Notes: generated from the letters alone by a model not told the origin. Shown: positions 8,034 to 17,790, counted from the first letter of the stretch. The stretch: 64,000 nucleotides of DNA from Paenibacillus sp. Root444D2 (GCF_001426375.1 NZ_LMEO01000034.1:526287-590286); one strand, 5' to 3'. Program-made: numbers and translations.

Positions 8034-9225
8034 AAATAAAATCTTGATTACGGTTTTCGATATGGAAATTGGCGGGATTGAAAGAAGCTTAATCAACATG
8101 CTGGAGAGCTTCGATTATGATAAATATGATGTGGATTTATTCATTTGTCATCATTCTGGTGACTTCTTGAGTTTAATCCCTGAGAAAGTTAACCTTCTTC
8201 CACAAATACCTGCGTATACCGTATTCCGTAAATCCATGCGCCAATGTTTACAGGAAGGGCAAGTCTCAGCAGTCTTGATTCGAATATTGGCTAAAGTCAT
8301 TTCCCGTGTGAAGGCGAAATCAAGACAACTGAAAGAGGGATCGGGCTATATCCAAATGCAGCTTGTGCCTAAATACATGTCGTATGTGTTGCCGAACTGG
8401 GAGAAGAAGTACGATTTAGCAATCAGTTATGCGTGGCCGCATGATCTTGTAGCGAGTAAAGTGAGCGCGCGTAAGAAGATCGCTTGGATTCATACCGATT
8501 ACAGCGAATTAGAGATTGATAATGAGATCGACTTGGCTGTCTGGAAAAAGTATGATGTGATCGCCTCGATTTCTGATGCAGTAACGGATGCCTTTATCCA
8601 AACGTATCCTACCCTAGCGAACAAGATCCAGCTCATCGAAAATATTACTTCGCCGGCGTTCATTCGAAAAATGGCGGATAGTGATATTCAGATAAATGAA
8701 AGATATCAGGATGCCTTTACCATTGTGTCTGTTGGAAGACTGTCTTATGTTAAGGGTTTTGATATGGCTGTCAAGGCGTTGAGGTTGTTACATAATAAAG
8801 GATTCACCCAAATAAAGTGGCTAGTCGTAGGATATGGCGGTTACGAGGTTGAACTTAAACAGTTAATTACAGATAACAAGTTAGAAGACAGCTTTATTTT
8901 ACTAGGTAAAAAGATAAATCCATATCCTTATATAAAGGCATGCGACTTATATGTCCAGCCCTCAAGGTATGAAGGCAAAGCAGTTACAGTAACAGAGGCG
9001 AAAATATTAGGTAAGCCGATATTAATTACCAATTATCCAACAGCGAGCAGTCAGATTGAAGATGGGATTGAGGGTTTAATTTGTGGATTGAGCGTTGAAG
9101 GCATAGCAGATGGGATAGAGAGGTTCTATAAGAATTCTGAGCTTAGGGAAGAGTTGGCAGTTACTTGTGATAATACAGACTATAGCAACAGTTATGAATT
9201 AACCAAATTATATAGGATTATATAG
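8026..9225 (+). CDS. Glycosyltransferase family 4 protein
   Basis: A 399-residue GT-B glycosyltransferase. The N-terminal domain starts with KILITVFDMEIGGIERSLINML, matching the GGxE/R-type opening of GT4 enzymes. The C-terminal domain has IVSVGRLSYVKGFDMAVKAL, then ACDLYVQPSRYEGKAVTVTEA, with the E-x7-E-like element typical of retaining GT4 enzymes (E at YEGKAV and TEAKIL). It probably adds one sugar to the repeat unit. It overlaps the upstream acetyltransferase gene; AAAGGGAAAAGAG serves as ribosome site. Confidence 0.91.
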   Translation: MHKNKILITVFDMEIGGIERSLINMLESFDYDKYDVDLFICHHSGDFLSLIPEKVNLLPQIPAYTVFRKSMRQCLQEGQVSAVLIRILAKVISRVKAKSRQLKEGSGYIQMQLVPKYMSYVLPNWEKKYDLAISYAWPHDLVASKVSARKKIAWIHTDYSELEIDNEIDLAVWKKYDVIASISDAVTDAFIQTYPTLANKIQLIENITSPAFIRKMADSDIQINERYQDAFTIVSVGRLSYVKGFDMAVKALRLLHNKGFTQIKWLVVGYGGYEVELKQLITDNKLEDSFILLGKKINPYPYIKACDLYVQPSRYEGKAVTVTEAKILGKPILITNYPTASSQIEDGIEGLICGLSVEGIADGIERFYKNSELREELAVTCDNTDYSNSYELTKLYRII

Positions 9226-9239
9226 GAGGAATTATATTT

Positions 9240-10208
9240 ATGGAAAATGTATTGCTGCTAGACACATCGGTAGGATCTCTGAATAAGGGTGACGAAATCA
9301 TCATGAAGTGCGCACGACGTCAATTATCGGAAATAAATAAAAACAACTTTGTTATGACCTTACCGACACATGTTCCCGCATTTCATTGGTATCAAGTTGT
9401 TAGAAGATCATATGCTCAAAATTTTTATAAAGATGCTAAGTATAAATTTGTTTGTGGTACTAATTTGTTGACAATGGACATGTTTAATCGTTTCCCTCAG
9501 TGGAATATCAATTTATTTAACTGTGAGCCTTTACGTAATAGTATTTTGGTTGGCGTTGGTGCGGGTAAAGGAGAGCAGATTAGTAATTATACGAAGAAGC
9601 TTTACAATAAAGTTTTATCCCATAAGTATATTCATAGTGTTAGAGATGAAAGAACAAAACGATTCATGGAAGATATGGGCTTCAAAGTACTTAACACAGG
9701 CTGTCCGACAATGTGGTCATTGACACCAGAATTGTGCAAAGAAATTCCAACAGGAAAATCAGAGTCAGTTATATTTACACTTACAGACTATTCAAGGGAT
9801 ATTGAAAGGGATCAAAAGTTAATCAATATTCTTAACGCAAATTATAAAAATGTTTATTTCTGGCTGCAAGGCTCTGGAGACTATAAATATTTCAAGACCT
9901 TAGACAATACTCAAAGAATTAATATCATACCTCCTTCAGTAGAAGCGTATGAAAATATGCTATCAACCGATATTGATTACGTGGGAACACGCTTGCACGC
10001 TGGTATATTCGCGATGGGACATAAGAAACGTTCGATCATTATTTCAATCGATGAAAGGGCACGCGGGATGGACGAAACTTACAACTTGAATGTATTAGAA
10101 AGAAAAGATATTAATAAACTTGAAGAAATGATTCAATCTGAAATTATTACAAGCGTTAATGTGAATTACGAAGTTGTTAATAAGTGGTTAGCACAATTTG
10201 AATCTTGA
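9240..10208 (+). CDS. Polysaccharide pyruvyl transferase family protein
   Basis: The 322-residue protein opens with LLLDTSVGSLNKGDEIIMKCA, like WcaK/CsaB-type pyruvyltransferases (normally GN.GDEA), and ends with DYVGTRLHAGIFAMGHKKRSIIISID, the conserved His-containing motif of the family. The reaction expected is transfer of pyruvate from phosphoenolpyruvate to a sugar as a ketal, adding negative charge to the polysaccharide. GGAGGAATTATATTT precedes the ATG. Activity in sugar recognition only, as in some family members, cannot be ruled out. Confidence 0.85.
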   Translation: MENVLLLDTSVGSLNKGDEIIMKCARRQLSEINKNNFVMTLPTHVPAFHWYQVVRRSYAQNFYKDAKYKFVCGTNLLTMDMFNRFPQWNINLFNCEPLRNSILVGVGAGKGEQISNYTKKLYNKVLSHKYIHSVRDERTKRFMEDMGFKVLNTGCPTMWSLTPELCKEIPTGKSESVIFTLTDYSRDIERDQKLINILNANYKNVYFWLQGSGDYKYFKTLDNTQRINIIPPSVEAYENMLSTDIDYVGTRLHAGIFAMGHKKRSIIISIDERARGMDETYNLNVLERKDINKLEEMIQSEIITSVNVNYEVVNKWLAQFES

Positions 10209-10222
10209 AATGAGGCGAAGAG

Positions 10223-11488
10223 ATGAAAAAGATAATACTTAATAAAATTACTGTAAATCAAAATAGAGTAGACTACTTCTTTACCATCGAGGGGAATCTG
10301 CAAAAATATTTTAATAAGAATAATCATATGTTTCTTGAATACAACTATGAGATCTCGCAAGTTCCACACGCTATCCTAGCTATACCATTTGTAGCTAATG
10401 TGATGCCTCTGATGTGGATTACGGATTCTATGTTAATTGTGGACGTGTTGGATAAGTCCTTCTATGATTGTTTAAAGAATGTGAAAACAGCTTATCAAAA
10501 TATGTTCCCGAATGTAGAATTTAAAGGTCAATTGGTTGTAGATAAAATTGAGGATCACATCTACACACCAGAGCGCGAGGCCGCGTCATTATTTAGTGGT
10601 GGTCTCGACGCAGTTACTACTTTTATAAGGGTAAAAGATAAAAATCCATTATTGATTACTGAATACGGGTGGCATGACGACGAGATCCAAGAGAGCGAAG
10701 TCTGGAACGCGGATAAAGAAAATGCGATTTCATTTGCAGAACAATACGGGTTGGAAAATATTCTCATTCAATCCAATTACGGTACGTTTATTCATGCACA
10801 ATCCATCGATTATGATTATCATAAAAAATTAGGAGACAGTTGGTGGCATGGGTTACACCATGGCTTGGCAATAATTTCTGCTGGAATCCCCATAGCCTTT
10901 AAACTTAAAGTTGAATGCATTTACATAGCGAGTTCAAATTCTCCACTGTTCCAAGTTGCTTGTGCATCAGATCCAACTGTCGATAACAATATAAGATATG
11001 CCTCCGGGAAGGTTAACCATGATGGTTATGAACTGACTAGGCAGGATAAAGTTAAGGTTTTAGTTAATTATTATGATGCAGATAAAGAACCTGTTCAAAT
11101 AAGGGTCTGTTTTAAAAATAAAGAAAATTGCTGCTCTTGTGAGAAATGCTTAAGAACCATTCTAAGTATAGTGGCCGAAGGCAAAGATCCCAAATACTTT
11201 GGATTTAATGTACCAGATAATTTATCTGTACATGTTAAGTCATTCTTGGAAAAAGAAGTTAAATTTTTTACACATACTATTATTACGATTTATTGGAAAA
11301 TCATTCAAAATACGATGAGAGAAAATATAAACAGAATTGTCCATAAGGATCTGCTGGATTGGTTCATGGATTACGACTTTGCAACAGAACGTAAGAAAGC
11401 TTTATTAAGATATCGGGTAACCCAATTTGTACCCATAATTAACAGGAGAATTAAAACAAAAATAAATCGAATTTTTGCAAATTCATAG
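10223..11488 (+). CDS. PP-loop ATPase-like protein of polysaccharide loci, function unknown
   Basis: The 421-residue protein contains ASLFSGGLDAVTTF (about residue 125-140), a PP-loop of the SGGxDS type used by N-type ATP pyrophosphatases, with Ala in place of the usual Ser. Near residue 300 it has CCSCEKCLRTILSI, a Cys cluster like the zinc or substrate site of QueC-like enzymes. Proteins of this kind occur in polysaccharide gene clusters, often beside pyruvyl or acetyl transferases. An adenylation step that activates a carboxyl group for amide or nitrile formation is plausible but not shown. It begins 14 bases after the pyruvyltransferase and is co-directional with the flippase. Confidence 0.72.
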   Translation: MKKIILNKITVNQNRVDYFFTIEGNLQKYFNKNNHMFLEYNYEISQVPHAILAIPFVANVMPLMWITDSMLIVDVLDKSFYDCLKNVKTAYQNMFPNVEFKGQLVVDKIEDHIYTPEREAASLFSGGLDAVTTFIRVKDKNPLLITEYGWHDDEIQESEVWNADKENAISFAEQYGLENILIQSNYGTFIHAQSIDYDYHKKLGDSWWHGLHHGLAIISAGIPIAFKLKVECIYIASSNSPLFQVACASDPTVDNNIRYASGKVNHDGYELTRQDKVKVLVNYYDADKEPVQIRVCFKNKENCCSCEKCLRTILSIVAEGKDPKYFGFNVPDNLSVHVKSFLEKEVKFFTHTIITIYWKIIQNTMRENINRIVHKDLLDWFMDYDFATERKKALLRYRVTQFVPIINRRIKTKINRIFANS

Positions 11489-11501
11489 TGAAAGAGATCA
11501 T

Positions 11502-13052
11502 ATGAGAATAGAAAATTCCCTGAAAAATATGATATTTGGTCTTTCAGGCCAAATCACAAGCGCAATAATGGGTATTATTGTACGGACTGTTTTTATTTCA
11601 ACGCTCGGAGTTGAATATCTGGGCGTTAACGGTCTATTTACTAATATATTAATCCTGCTCTCAGTTGCCAATTTAGGATTTGATACTGCAATTATTTATA
11701 ACCTTTATAAGCCATTGGCAGAAGGTAACCAACGGAAAATTCAAGGTTTTTTGAATTTATACAAAAAAGCGTATCAAATCATTGGTTTCGTTATCTTTAT
11801 GGTCGGTTTATTACTGCTGCCCTTTCTTTCGCATTTAATGAATGGGGCGACAAGCATACAAGAAATAAAACTTATATATATCTTATTCTTAATTAATTCA
11901 GTTTCATCTTATTTCCTAGTTTACAAACAATCTATAATAATAGCCGACCAGCATAATCATATTATTTCCAAAATCCATACCGGGGTTACTATTATATCTA
12001 ATCTAGTCCAAATACTTTTATTATTAACTACAAAAAACTTTATAGTGGTGCTTGCCTTACAAATAACCATGAATATTCTGAAAAATGTATATATTTCTCA
12101 TAAGGCAAATCGATTATACCCCTACATTAAAGAAAAAAATAATGTTAAATTATCTTATGAAGAAAAAAAAGGTTTTTTCAAAAATCTCTATTCCCTAATG
12201 CTCTACAAAATAAGCGGAGTAGTAATAAATGGTACGGACAATTTAATTATTTCTTCTTTTTTTGGATTATATTGGGTTGGAATTTATTCTAATTATTTGT
12301 TAATCATTGCTACAATTAATACTTTTGTTAGCCAAATTTTTTATTCAATTACAGCAAGCGTGGGTAACTTAGTTGTAAAAGAAAATGAGGATCGGAATTA
12401 TTTTGTTTTCCGTATCATTCAATTTTTAAATTTTTGGGTATATGGTTTTTGTTCGATTTGTCTTTGGAATCTGATAAACCCAACTATTACGATATGGTTA
12501 GGTGAAAACTATGTAATGAGTACATTCATAGTATTTTTTATCATATTAGATTTTTATACAAGTGGTATGCAAAATGCCACCACAACTTTCAGAGAAACTA
12601 CAGGCTTGTTTCAAAAAGGAAAATACCGTCCTGTTTATGCGGCCTTAATAAACATTGCAGTTTCAATCATTCTGGCAAATAAGATAGGAATTGCGGGAGT
12701 ACTATTAGGCACCGTAATAAGCAGGTTATGCACATACTTCTGGTATGATCCTTTTGTTATTTTCAAATATGCCTTTCAAAAGCCAGTTAGAACCTACTTC
12801 CTCAGATATTTTGGCTTTGGCATCCTTGTATTTTCTATAGGGTTTATCATAAATTATATGGGTAATACTCTAGAACTGCATGGACAGATGAACTTGATAA
12901 TAAGGGCGATATTATGCCTTATAATTCCTAATGTATTTTTCTTTATCTTATTCAGAAAATCAGAAGAGTTTACATATTTGTATAAAGTTGCACTTTCACT
13001 TTCACAGAGATTACCTTTGAAGAGATTTCAAAAGAAGGTTGAATCATTATAA
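11502..13052 (+). CDS. Polysaccharide flippase (Wzx/MATE-like, oligosaccharide translocase)
   Basis: This 516-residue protein has about 12-14 hydrophobic segments spread along its whole length and begins IENSLKNMIFGLSGQITSAIMGIIVRTVFISTLGVEYLG, typical of polysaccharide biosynthesis exporters of the MOP superfamily. It should move lipid-linked repeat units across the membrane. The start is placed at ATG 11502 because the upstream in-frame ATG at 11475 lies within the preceding gene and lacks a ribosome site, while GAAAGAG precedes 11502. It is the only flippase in the window, so it may serve the eps operon too. Confidence 0.92.
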   Translation: MRIENSLKNMIFGLSGQITSAIMGIIVRTVFISTLGVEYLGVNGLFTNILILLSVANLGFDTAIIYNLYKPLAEGNQRKIQGFLNLYKKAYQIIGFVIFMVGLLLLPFLSHLMNGATSIQEIKLIYILFLINSVSSYFLVYKQSIIIADQHNHIISKIHTGVTIISNLVQILLLLTTKNFIVVLALQITMNILKNVYISHKANRLYPYIKEKNNVKLSYEEKKGFFKNLYSLMLYKISGVVINGTDNLIISSFFGLYWVGIYSNYLLIIATINTFVSQIFYSITASVGNLVVKENEDRNYFVFRIIQFLNFWVYGFCSICLWNLINPTITIWLGENYVMSTFIVFFIILDFYTSGMQNATTTFRETTGLFQKGKYRPVYAALINIAVSIILANKIGIAGVLLGTVISRLCTYFWYDPFVIFKYAFQKPVRTYFLRYFGFGILVFSIGFIINYMGNTLELHGQMNLIIRAILCLIIPNVFFFILFRKSEEFTYLYKVALSLSQRLPLKRFQKKVESL

Positions 13053-13137
13053 TATTAGTAATATAGTGGATTTTCATAATAATCCAATCTCCTCTATTTT
13101 TTTTGCATAAAATGTAAAATAGAAGGAGGTTGGTTTT
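13053..13137 (+). terminator. Weak stem-loop and T tract between flippase and beta-helix genes
   Basis: GGATT and AATCC can pair around 13069-13087, followed at 13096-13105 by CTATTTTTTTTG. The stem is short, so this is at best a weak terminator or pausing site before the next gene. Confidence 0.35.
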
Positions 13138-15213
13138 ATGGCTGGTTATGTTTTGGAATTAACTCGATGGAACGTGAAGAATGACGGCACAGATGCAATT
13201 AATACTTCAAAGGGGATCAACGCTGCTATTATTTGGGCATCTCAACAGGGATTTGCAGAAATTGTGCTACCTGGTGGCATTTATTTGATTGATGAGAATA
13301 ACCCGATCCAACCTCTGAGTTTTATGACATTGAATTTAGGGGGCTCCACATTAAGGATTCGAGATAATGGGTTACAGAAGTATGCTATCGTGAGCTTTCA
13401 AAGTAATCAACAGTATTCAAAACTTACAAATGGCAAGATTATAGGTGATAAGGACACACATGATTACAATACAATTCCCGGTACACATGAGGGCGGGTAT
13501 GGAATTGAGGTAGGGAGTTTTACACCAAAGGTTGGCAGTAACGTCCGGTTTCTTTCTATCGATCATTTGGAAATCTCTAATTGCACTGGAGACGGCATCG
13601 TTTTTGCAAGTACCTTTGGGCAAATTTCCCCAGTCCCTTTACAGTTCGCTGCTTCATTTGAACAAGGGGGAATTAATACTTCTAATGGTACTTTCACAGT
13701 AGATAGTAAAAGAATTCGATCTACTTTAAAAATAGATTTGGGGCAGTCTTTAATTAAGAAATACGGATATTTCGGGTTATATGGTAATGGTTACGGAGCA
13801 CTTGGATCTGAAATTACTACTAATCATTATGATGTCATTTTCTATAGAAGTGATAATACATTTCTGTATGCAGCAAATACAGTACAATTTTTTGATGAGG
13901 TGGACGTACCTGTGGGGGCAGCTTATGCCAGGGTAGTTCTCCATCAAAGTGCAGTACCTTCTAGTAATGGAGTTTCCATAAATCTAAGAGTCCCGGAGTT
14001 TCCGAAACATTGCCGTGTAGAACAATGCCAAATTCATCATTGTAGAAGACAGGGCATATCTATTTGTGGAGGTAAGCATCTCTATATCAACGAATGTGAA
14101 ATCCATCATATCGCTGGTACGGATCCGCAAGGTGGAATTGACATTGAAGATGGATATGATTTAAACCAATTCATTCATATTGATGGAAATGATTTTCATG
14201 ACAATACGGGTTATGATGTTGTAGTCGTTAATGGGAAATATATTAATATAACTAACAATCGAATAAATACGACTACAAGATATGTCTCACTTGGACTGAA
14301 CAGGGGGGTAGATAAGGCTATAGTAACGGGGAATACGATTTATAATGCTTTAGTTAGTCTTGAAGGAGAAGTGTTATTTACCAATAATCAATTATATGGT
14401 TCTCATTTGAGACTTTCAGGAGACACACAGTTACCTAGAGAGATCAATATCAGCCATTGTATGTTTAATAATTGTCTGTTGACACTCGATAAAAGTACTC
14501 CGTATCAAATCAAGATCGAGGGGTGCAAATTTTTTAACGATAATCAGAAGATTAATTCTTTTTATAATGCTAAATGGTGCAGTGTAACATTTAGAAATGA
14601 GCCACAGATTTTCTCGAATTGCGAATTTAGTGGGGATGATTATTACTATTTAAATTATATTATTAATGGTACTAAAGGTGGCTGGATCTACGACAATGTT
14701 ACATTCACAAATATAAGTAAGCCTTTGGGTTTGCCTGGGGGAACTTATACGAACTGCAAATTTTATGGTAGTGGAGCTTTGTCACTAAATGGATCAAGTG
14801 CAAGTAGCGGGGAATACACCTTTAAGGAATGTATGTTTAACGCTAACGTCACCGTGAATAATGCCAAAACCTTCAAACTATTGAATTGCTATCTACAACA
14901 ACAAGCTGGGACGGCAGTCAAGATTCAAAATGTTTCTGATCAAGTAATTCTTAAGGGAAATGTAATAAGTTACTTGAATGCTGCCGGGGTGAACTCAATG
15001 ATAAAAATAGAGGCAATGTTTACAGGTAATTGGATTGTTATTGAAGATAATTTAATTTCATCCTTAATAAAGCAAACTGGTATTGAAAATTTAATATCTA
15101 ACAATCAGCAAGTTCAAGTAATTATACGAAATAACACATTGAAAAATGCAATTTTTAAACTTAATGGTAGTGAACTTTATATGCATAACGTGATTGATGG
15201 GGTAATGGTGTAA
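13138..15213 (+). CDS. Right-handed beta-helix protein without signal peptide (phage appendage-like)
   Basis: A 691-residue protein behind a perfect AGAAGGAGG. It opens LELTRWNVKNDGTDAINTSK, matching the pectate-lyase-like beta-helix entry used by phage pre-neck appendage and YobO-type proteins. Many N-rich coils follow (CQIHHCRRQGISICGG, CEIHHIAGTDPQGGIDIED, FHDNTGYDVVVVNG). No signal peptide is seen. It shares this architecture, motif by motif, with the secreted protein at 17959-20112, whose corresponding blocks are NRRQGISIVG and HDIKGTAPQFGIDSEA, so the two are paralogues. Polysaccharide cleavage or binding is plausible; no catalytic residues can be assigned. Confidence 0.83.
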   Translation: MAGYVLELTRWNVKNDGTDAINTSKGINAAIIWASQQGFAEIVLPGGIYLIDENNPIQPLSFMTLNLGGSTLRIRDNGLQKYAIVSFQSNQQYSKLTNGKIIGDKDTHDYNTIPGTHEGGYGIEVGSFTPKVGSNVRFLSIDHLEISNCTGDGIVFASTFGQISPVPLQFAASFEQGGINTSNGTFTVDSKRIRSTLKIDLGQSLIKKYGYFGLYGNGYGALGSEITTNHYDVIFYRSDNTFLYAANTVQFFDEVDVPVGAAYARVVLHQSAVPSSNGVSINLRVPEFPKHCRVEQCQIHHCRRQGISICGGKHLYINECEIHHIAGTDPQGGIDIEDGYDLNQFIHIDGNDFHDNTGYDVVVVNGKYINITNNRINTTTRYVSLGLNRGVDKAIVTGNTIYNALVSLEGEVLFTNNQLYGSHLRLSGDTQLPREINISHCMFNNCLLTLDKSTPYQIKIEGCKFFNDNQKINSFYNAKWCSVTFRNEPQIFSNCEFSGDDYYYLNYIINGTKGGWIYDNVTFTNISKPLGLPGGTYTNCKFYGSGALSLNGSSASSGEYTFKECMFNANVTVNNAKTFKLLNCYLQQQAGTAVKIQNVSDQVILKGNVISYLNAAGVNSMIKIEAMFTGNWIVIEDNLISSLIKQTGIENLISNNQQVQVIIRNNTLKNAIFKLNGSELYMHNVIDGVMV

Positions 15214-15225
15214 TGCGCTTTTAAA

Positions 15226-15255
15226 ATTGCCACTAGAAGCTAACTCTAGGTGGCA
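15226..15255 (+). terminator. Stem-loop after beta-helix gene
   Basis: TTGCCACTAGA pairs with TCTAGGTGGCAA around a short loop, one base bulged. No long T tract follows, so it may act mainly as a 3' stabiliser. Confidence 0.5.
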
Positions 15256-15288
15256 AATATACATAATTGTCACAGGATAGTGATAATC

Positions 15289-15372
15289 ATGAATTTTAAA
15301 GAATTAAAGATGTATTGGTTCTCGGATCTATTTCGATTCGAGAAAGCACAAAAAGTCAAAATAAGAAAGTAA
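15289..15372 (+). CDS. 27-residue ORF, possible truncated acetyltransferase start
   Basis: ATG with AGGATAG about 8 bases upstream; the peptide begins MNFKELKMYWFSDLFRF and then runs into a Lys-rich end and stop. The first 17 residues resemble the start of serine O-acetyltransferases found in polysaccharide clusters, so this may be a decayed gene start. It could also be chance. The rest of 15214-15463 shows nothing else I recognise. Confidence 0.3.
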   Translation: MNFKELKMYWFSDLFRFEKAQKVKIRK

Positions 15373-15463
15373 ATTTTACAACAATTTATCTCCAGGATTT
15401 CGATATACATTTTGGTTAAGTTTATGCTGGTACTTGAAGCAAAAAAATAAATTCTGGTCCCCT

Positions 15464-16010
15464 TTATTCCAAGTCGGCATTGGTCAGCTGTCCGGCTTTA
15501 TACTTCGACTCGAATCCTTCCCAGAACTCCGGACTGTTGAAAATATTCTTCCCAATCAATACCTTCAAGGCTTCCGCTAATGTCATATTATCGGGGGCGA
15601 TCTTTGCCGTTCCCGTCCACATGTCGAATACAAAACCTTGTGTGAAGAAGTCTTTAGGAATCCGCAGTAACCGAACTGCCCCCAATCCGTGCCCCATGAG
15701 TTGCGAACTAGAATGTGTTGCACCCCATCGGTAAAAGTCTTGTAGCCGCAAGCGATAACAGCGTGTCTGCCGTAAAATGCTTAACTTGGACTCGGATTAG
15801 GTACAATGCCGCGCTGAGCAGCGTCTGGGCTTTCGACGCACTGGTACACCTTGTTGCGAGTTCGGAAGGCTTTTCCTTTAACCTCGATTCACGTATGGGT
15901 AATCCACCTCTGGAGCGCAGCCGATGGTTTGTAGAACCTTCATGCCGGAGCGTATCGTTGCACCGCTGTCTGTATTAATGGTTCCCCGACGATAATAGCG
16001 CCGATCGCTG
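15464..16010 (-). pseudogene. Remnant of papain-family (C1A) cysteine peptidase
   Basis: Read on the minus strand, three frames in turn give pieces of one protein. Near 15995-15870 is YYRRGTINTDSGATIRSGMK with VLQTIGCAPEVDYPYVNRG; near 15775-15680 is GRHAVIACGYKTFTDGVQHI with LVRNSWGTDWGQFGYCG, carrying the His and Asn of the papain catalytic set; from 15680 down the frame shifts to IPKDFFTQGFVFDMWTG and ends at TNADLE. Stops and frameshifts separate these parts and the Cys-bearing N-terminal part is missing. Phages and Paenibacillus genomes carry intact versions. It is a decayed gene. Confidence 0.75.
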
Positions 16011-16176
16011 TAGTCCCTGCCCAGAAAATAACTTTATCTATTCGATCTAATAAGTGATAAGCAGACTTGGTGGACAATAATGTCTCTTGAGCTATGTCCC
16101 TAGCGTTATCATTAAATCAAGTTTTGTTTCAACACGTGTGAGTCGTTTGAGAATTTCATTTGTTTCTTCAGGCACC
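15940..16176 (-). pseudogene. Remnant of XhlA-type phage haemolysin/holin accessory gene
   Basis: On the minus strand one frame reads VPEETNEILKRLTRVETKLD from GTG near 16176, then after a one-base shift NARDIAQETLLSTKSAYHLL and DRIDKVIFWAGTTAIGAIIVG. That is a coiled coil followed by a single membrane helix with the RIDKxxFW motif of XhlA. The membrane helix runs into unrelated sequence, and the papain-like fragment begins in another frame inside the same DNA, suggesting a deletion joined the two genes. XhlA proteins assist phage lysis. Confidence 0.7.
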
Positions 16177-16261
16177 TTTCAACACCGACCTTTATCCCAT
16201 TTTTAAACATAAAAATAGCCCCGATCGGATCGGAGCGCTGAACAACTCTATGTTTTATCTT

Positions 16262-17422
16262 CTAAGCAATCCTACTCGCTTTTTCCGTCTCAAGGCTGTT
16301 AATCTTTTTCGGTTGAGTAGTAAGAATTCTACCCAACTTAATTGACGGTTTCTCGATGAAATGATACATCAGAGTAGCTACAACGAAAGAGATAAAAAGT
16401 GAAGCAATTAAGATCATCCCTGTCGGTAGAACGCCCCGTAATAATTGAAACATCGAGAGAAAAATAACTATATGGATAAGATATAAGCTATAAGAAATTT
16501 TACCCAAGAAGTTTACAAAATGGATTCTTAATACTCGGGACATGAAGGTGGAATTTATGGCGAAGATGATTAGTACAACAGCTCCTAGTGTAACAAACCA
16601 TGAATCGATCACTGTTCTATAAAAAGGTGGAATAGTATGAAACGCATTAATTACAAAAGAAGGATGAACAAACAAATATGACACTAACCCAAATGCGATT
16701 GCAAGAACTTTAATTTTGTTACTAAGAGAAGTGAATTTCTGAGCTATATGGCTTCTATATTTTGCGAGTAATGCACCTATAATAAACATTGCGGTGTAGT
16801 TGAGTGATGCCACATACTCTGTTCCTGTACTTGCAGGTTTAAACACATTATACAAGATGATCGCCATTACACTTACGATTACACCAAGCGCTATACCCTT
16901 CTTCCAATCTAATCTTATTAGTAATAGCATTACTAATGGAAAAATAATTGATATTCTCATCTCATGGACAAGAGACCATATCACAGGATTTAGATTACTC
17001 ATAAAACTACCTAACATAAGTAAATGACTTTTAATCACTTGGATGTTAATAGGTGCTGACCAGGACAAATTAATCCAAGCAGTCGCTCCATTTATTTTTC
17101 CTGTATAAAAGAGCTCCTTGCCCCCAATAGCAATAATAACCGCGAATAGGTAAGGTAAGTAAATGCGGCATACACGTTTAATAATAAATGAAGAGTAACT
17201 TGAGTGCTTATTATTAAAGTATGGGAGAGATAGCACGAATCCGCTAAGGACAAAGAATAATATCACAGACTCTCCGCCAGAAATAAATAGACGAAGGGGA
17301 CTGTATTCGAATATTATTTTAGATACTTTATTTGTTGGGATCACTTGGTACATATGAACAAACACAACAAATAATGCCGCTAGCCCCCGCAGAGAATCTA
17401 ATTCCTCGTATCGTTTATTCAT
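16262..17422 (-). CDS. Membrane acyltransferase (acyltransferase 3 family)
   Basis: A 386-residue multi-pass protein beginning YEELDSLRGLAALFVVFVHMYQ, the R/H motif of acyltransferase-3 (OafA-like) enzymes that O-acylate polysaccharides on the outer face. About ten hydrophobic segments follow. GGAGGAAG precedes the ATG. It lies alone on the minus strand between two decayed segments, with a SinR-type site about 40 bases upstream. It could modify the product of either polysaccharide operon. The C-terminal tail is short and basic, with no second domain. Confidence 0.88.
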   Translation of the reverse strand: MNKRYEELDSLRGLAALFVVFVHMYQVIPTNKVSKIIFEYSPLRLFISGGESVILFFVLSGFVLSLPYFNNKHSSYSSFIIKRVCRIYLPYLFAVIIAIGGKELFYTGKINGATAWINLSWSAPINIQVIKSHLLMLGSFMSNLNPVIWSLVHEMRISIIFPLVMLLLIRLDWKKGIALGVIVSVMAIILYNVFKPASTGTEYVASLNYTAMFIIGALLAKYRSHIAQKFTSLSNKIKVLAIAFGLVSYLFVHPSFVINAFHTIPPFYRTVIDSWFVTLGAVVLIIFAINSTFMSRVLRIHFVNFLGKISYSLYLIHIVIFLSMFQLLRGVLPTGMILIASLFISFVVATLMYHFIEKPSIKLGRILTTQPKKINSLETEKASRIA

Positions 17423-17460
17423 GTAGCTTCCTCCACATATTCATTATTAAGAATGTTTTT

Positions 17461-17476
17461 GTTCTCATTAAAGAAT
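17461..17476. promoter_or_regulatory. SinR-type palindrome upstream of acyltransferase
   Basis: GTTCTCATTAAAGAAT differs from the consensus GTTCTTTATAAAGAAC at four positions; a second half-site-like TTAAGAATG lies at 17447-17455. Position just before the minus-strand acyltransferase suggests shared control. Confidence 0.5.
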
Positions 17477-17537
17477 ATAACAAATCAAGAGGGCTTACAA
17501 GAATGAATTTAAGTCCATGAACTGTCTATAGGTATCC

Positions 17538-17790
17538 TCACCCAGCTATTTGTGCGTAACAAACGTAAACGTAGCTAGCATTAGCGGAAAAGTCACCAGG
17601 TTCAGCAGTATCTTTAGGGCTAGAAGGAACAAAACGGAAAATACCGGGCTTATTAGTCATGTTTGATGTCTTCCAGGCTTCCGTCTGTGTCATTCTCCTG
17701 GAAATAGATGCCGCCCTTGTTATAAGCCTTAAAAAACTGGAATTGATGGAAATAATTTGGATGAGCTTGTTCATTGACACCGATCGATCG
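17538..17790 (-). pseudogene. Degraded coding fragment of unknown origin
   Basis: The minus strand gives a coding-like segment in two frames: EQAHPNYFHQFQFFKAYNKG and GIYFQENDTDGSLEDIKHD upstream, then, after a frame change near 17660, MTNKPGIFRFVPSSPKDTAE and PGDFSANASYVYVCYAQIAG to the stop at 17538. The composition (Gly, Asn, Ser, aromatic) suits a secreted or tail-type protein C-terminus, but I do not recognise the family. With the neighbouring phage debris a tail-fibre origin is possible. Confidence 0.35.

Noticed and set aside
15480..15978. Plus-strand open frames between the beta-helix genes
   Set aside because: No ribosome sites or recognisable motifs; the minus strand of the same DNA reads as papain-like and XhlA fragments.
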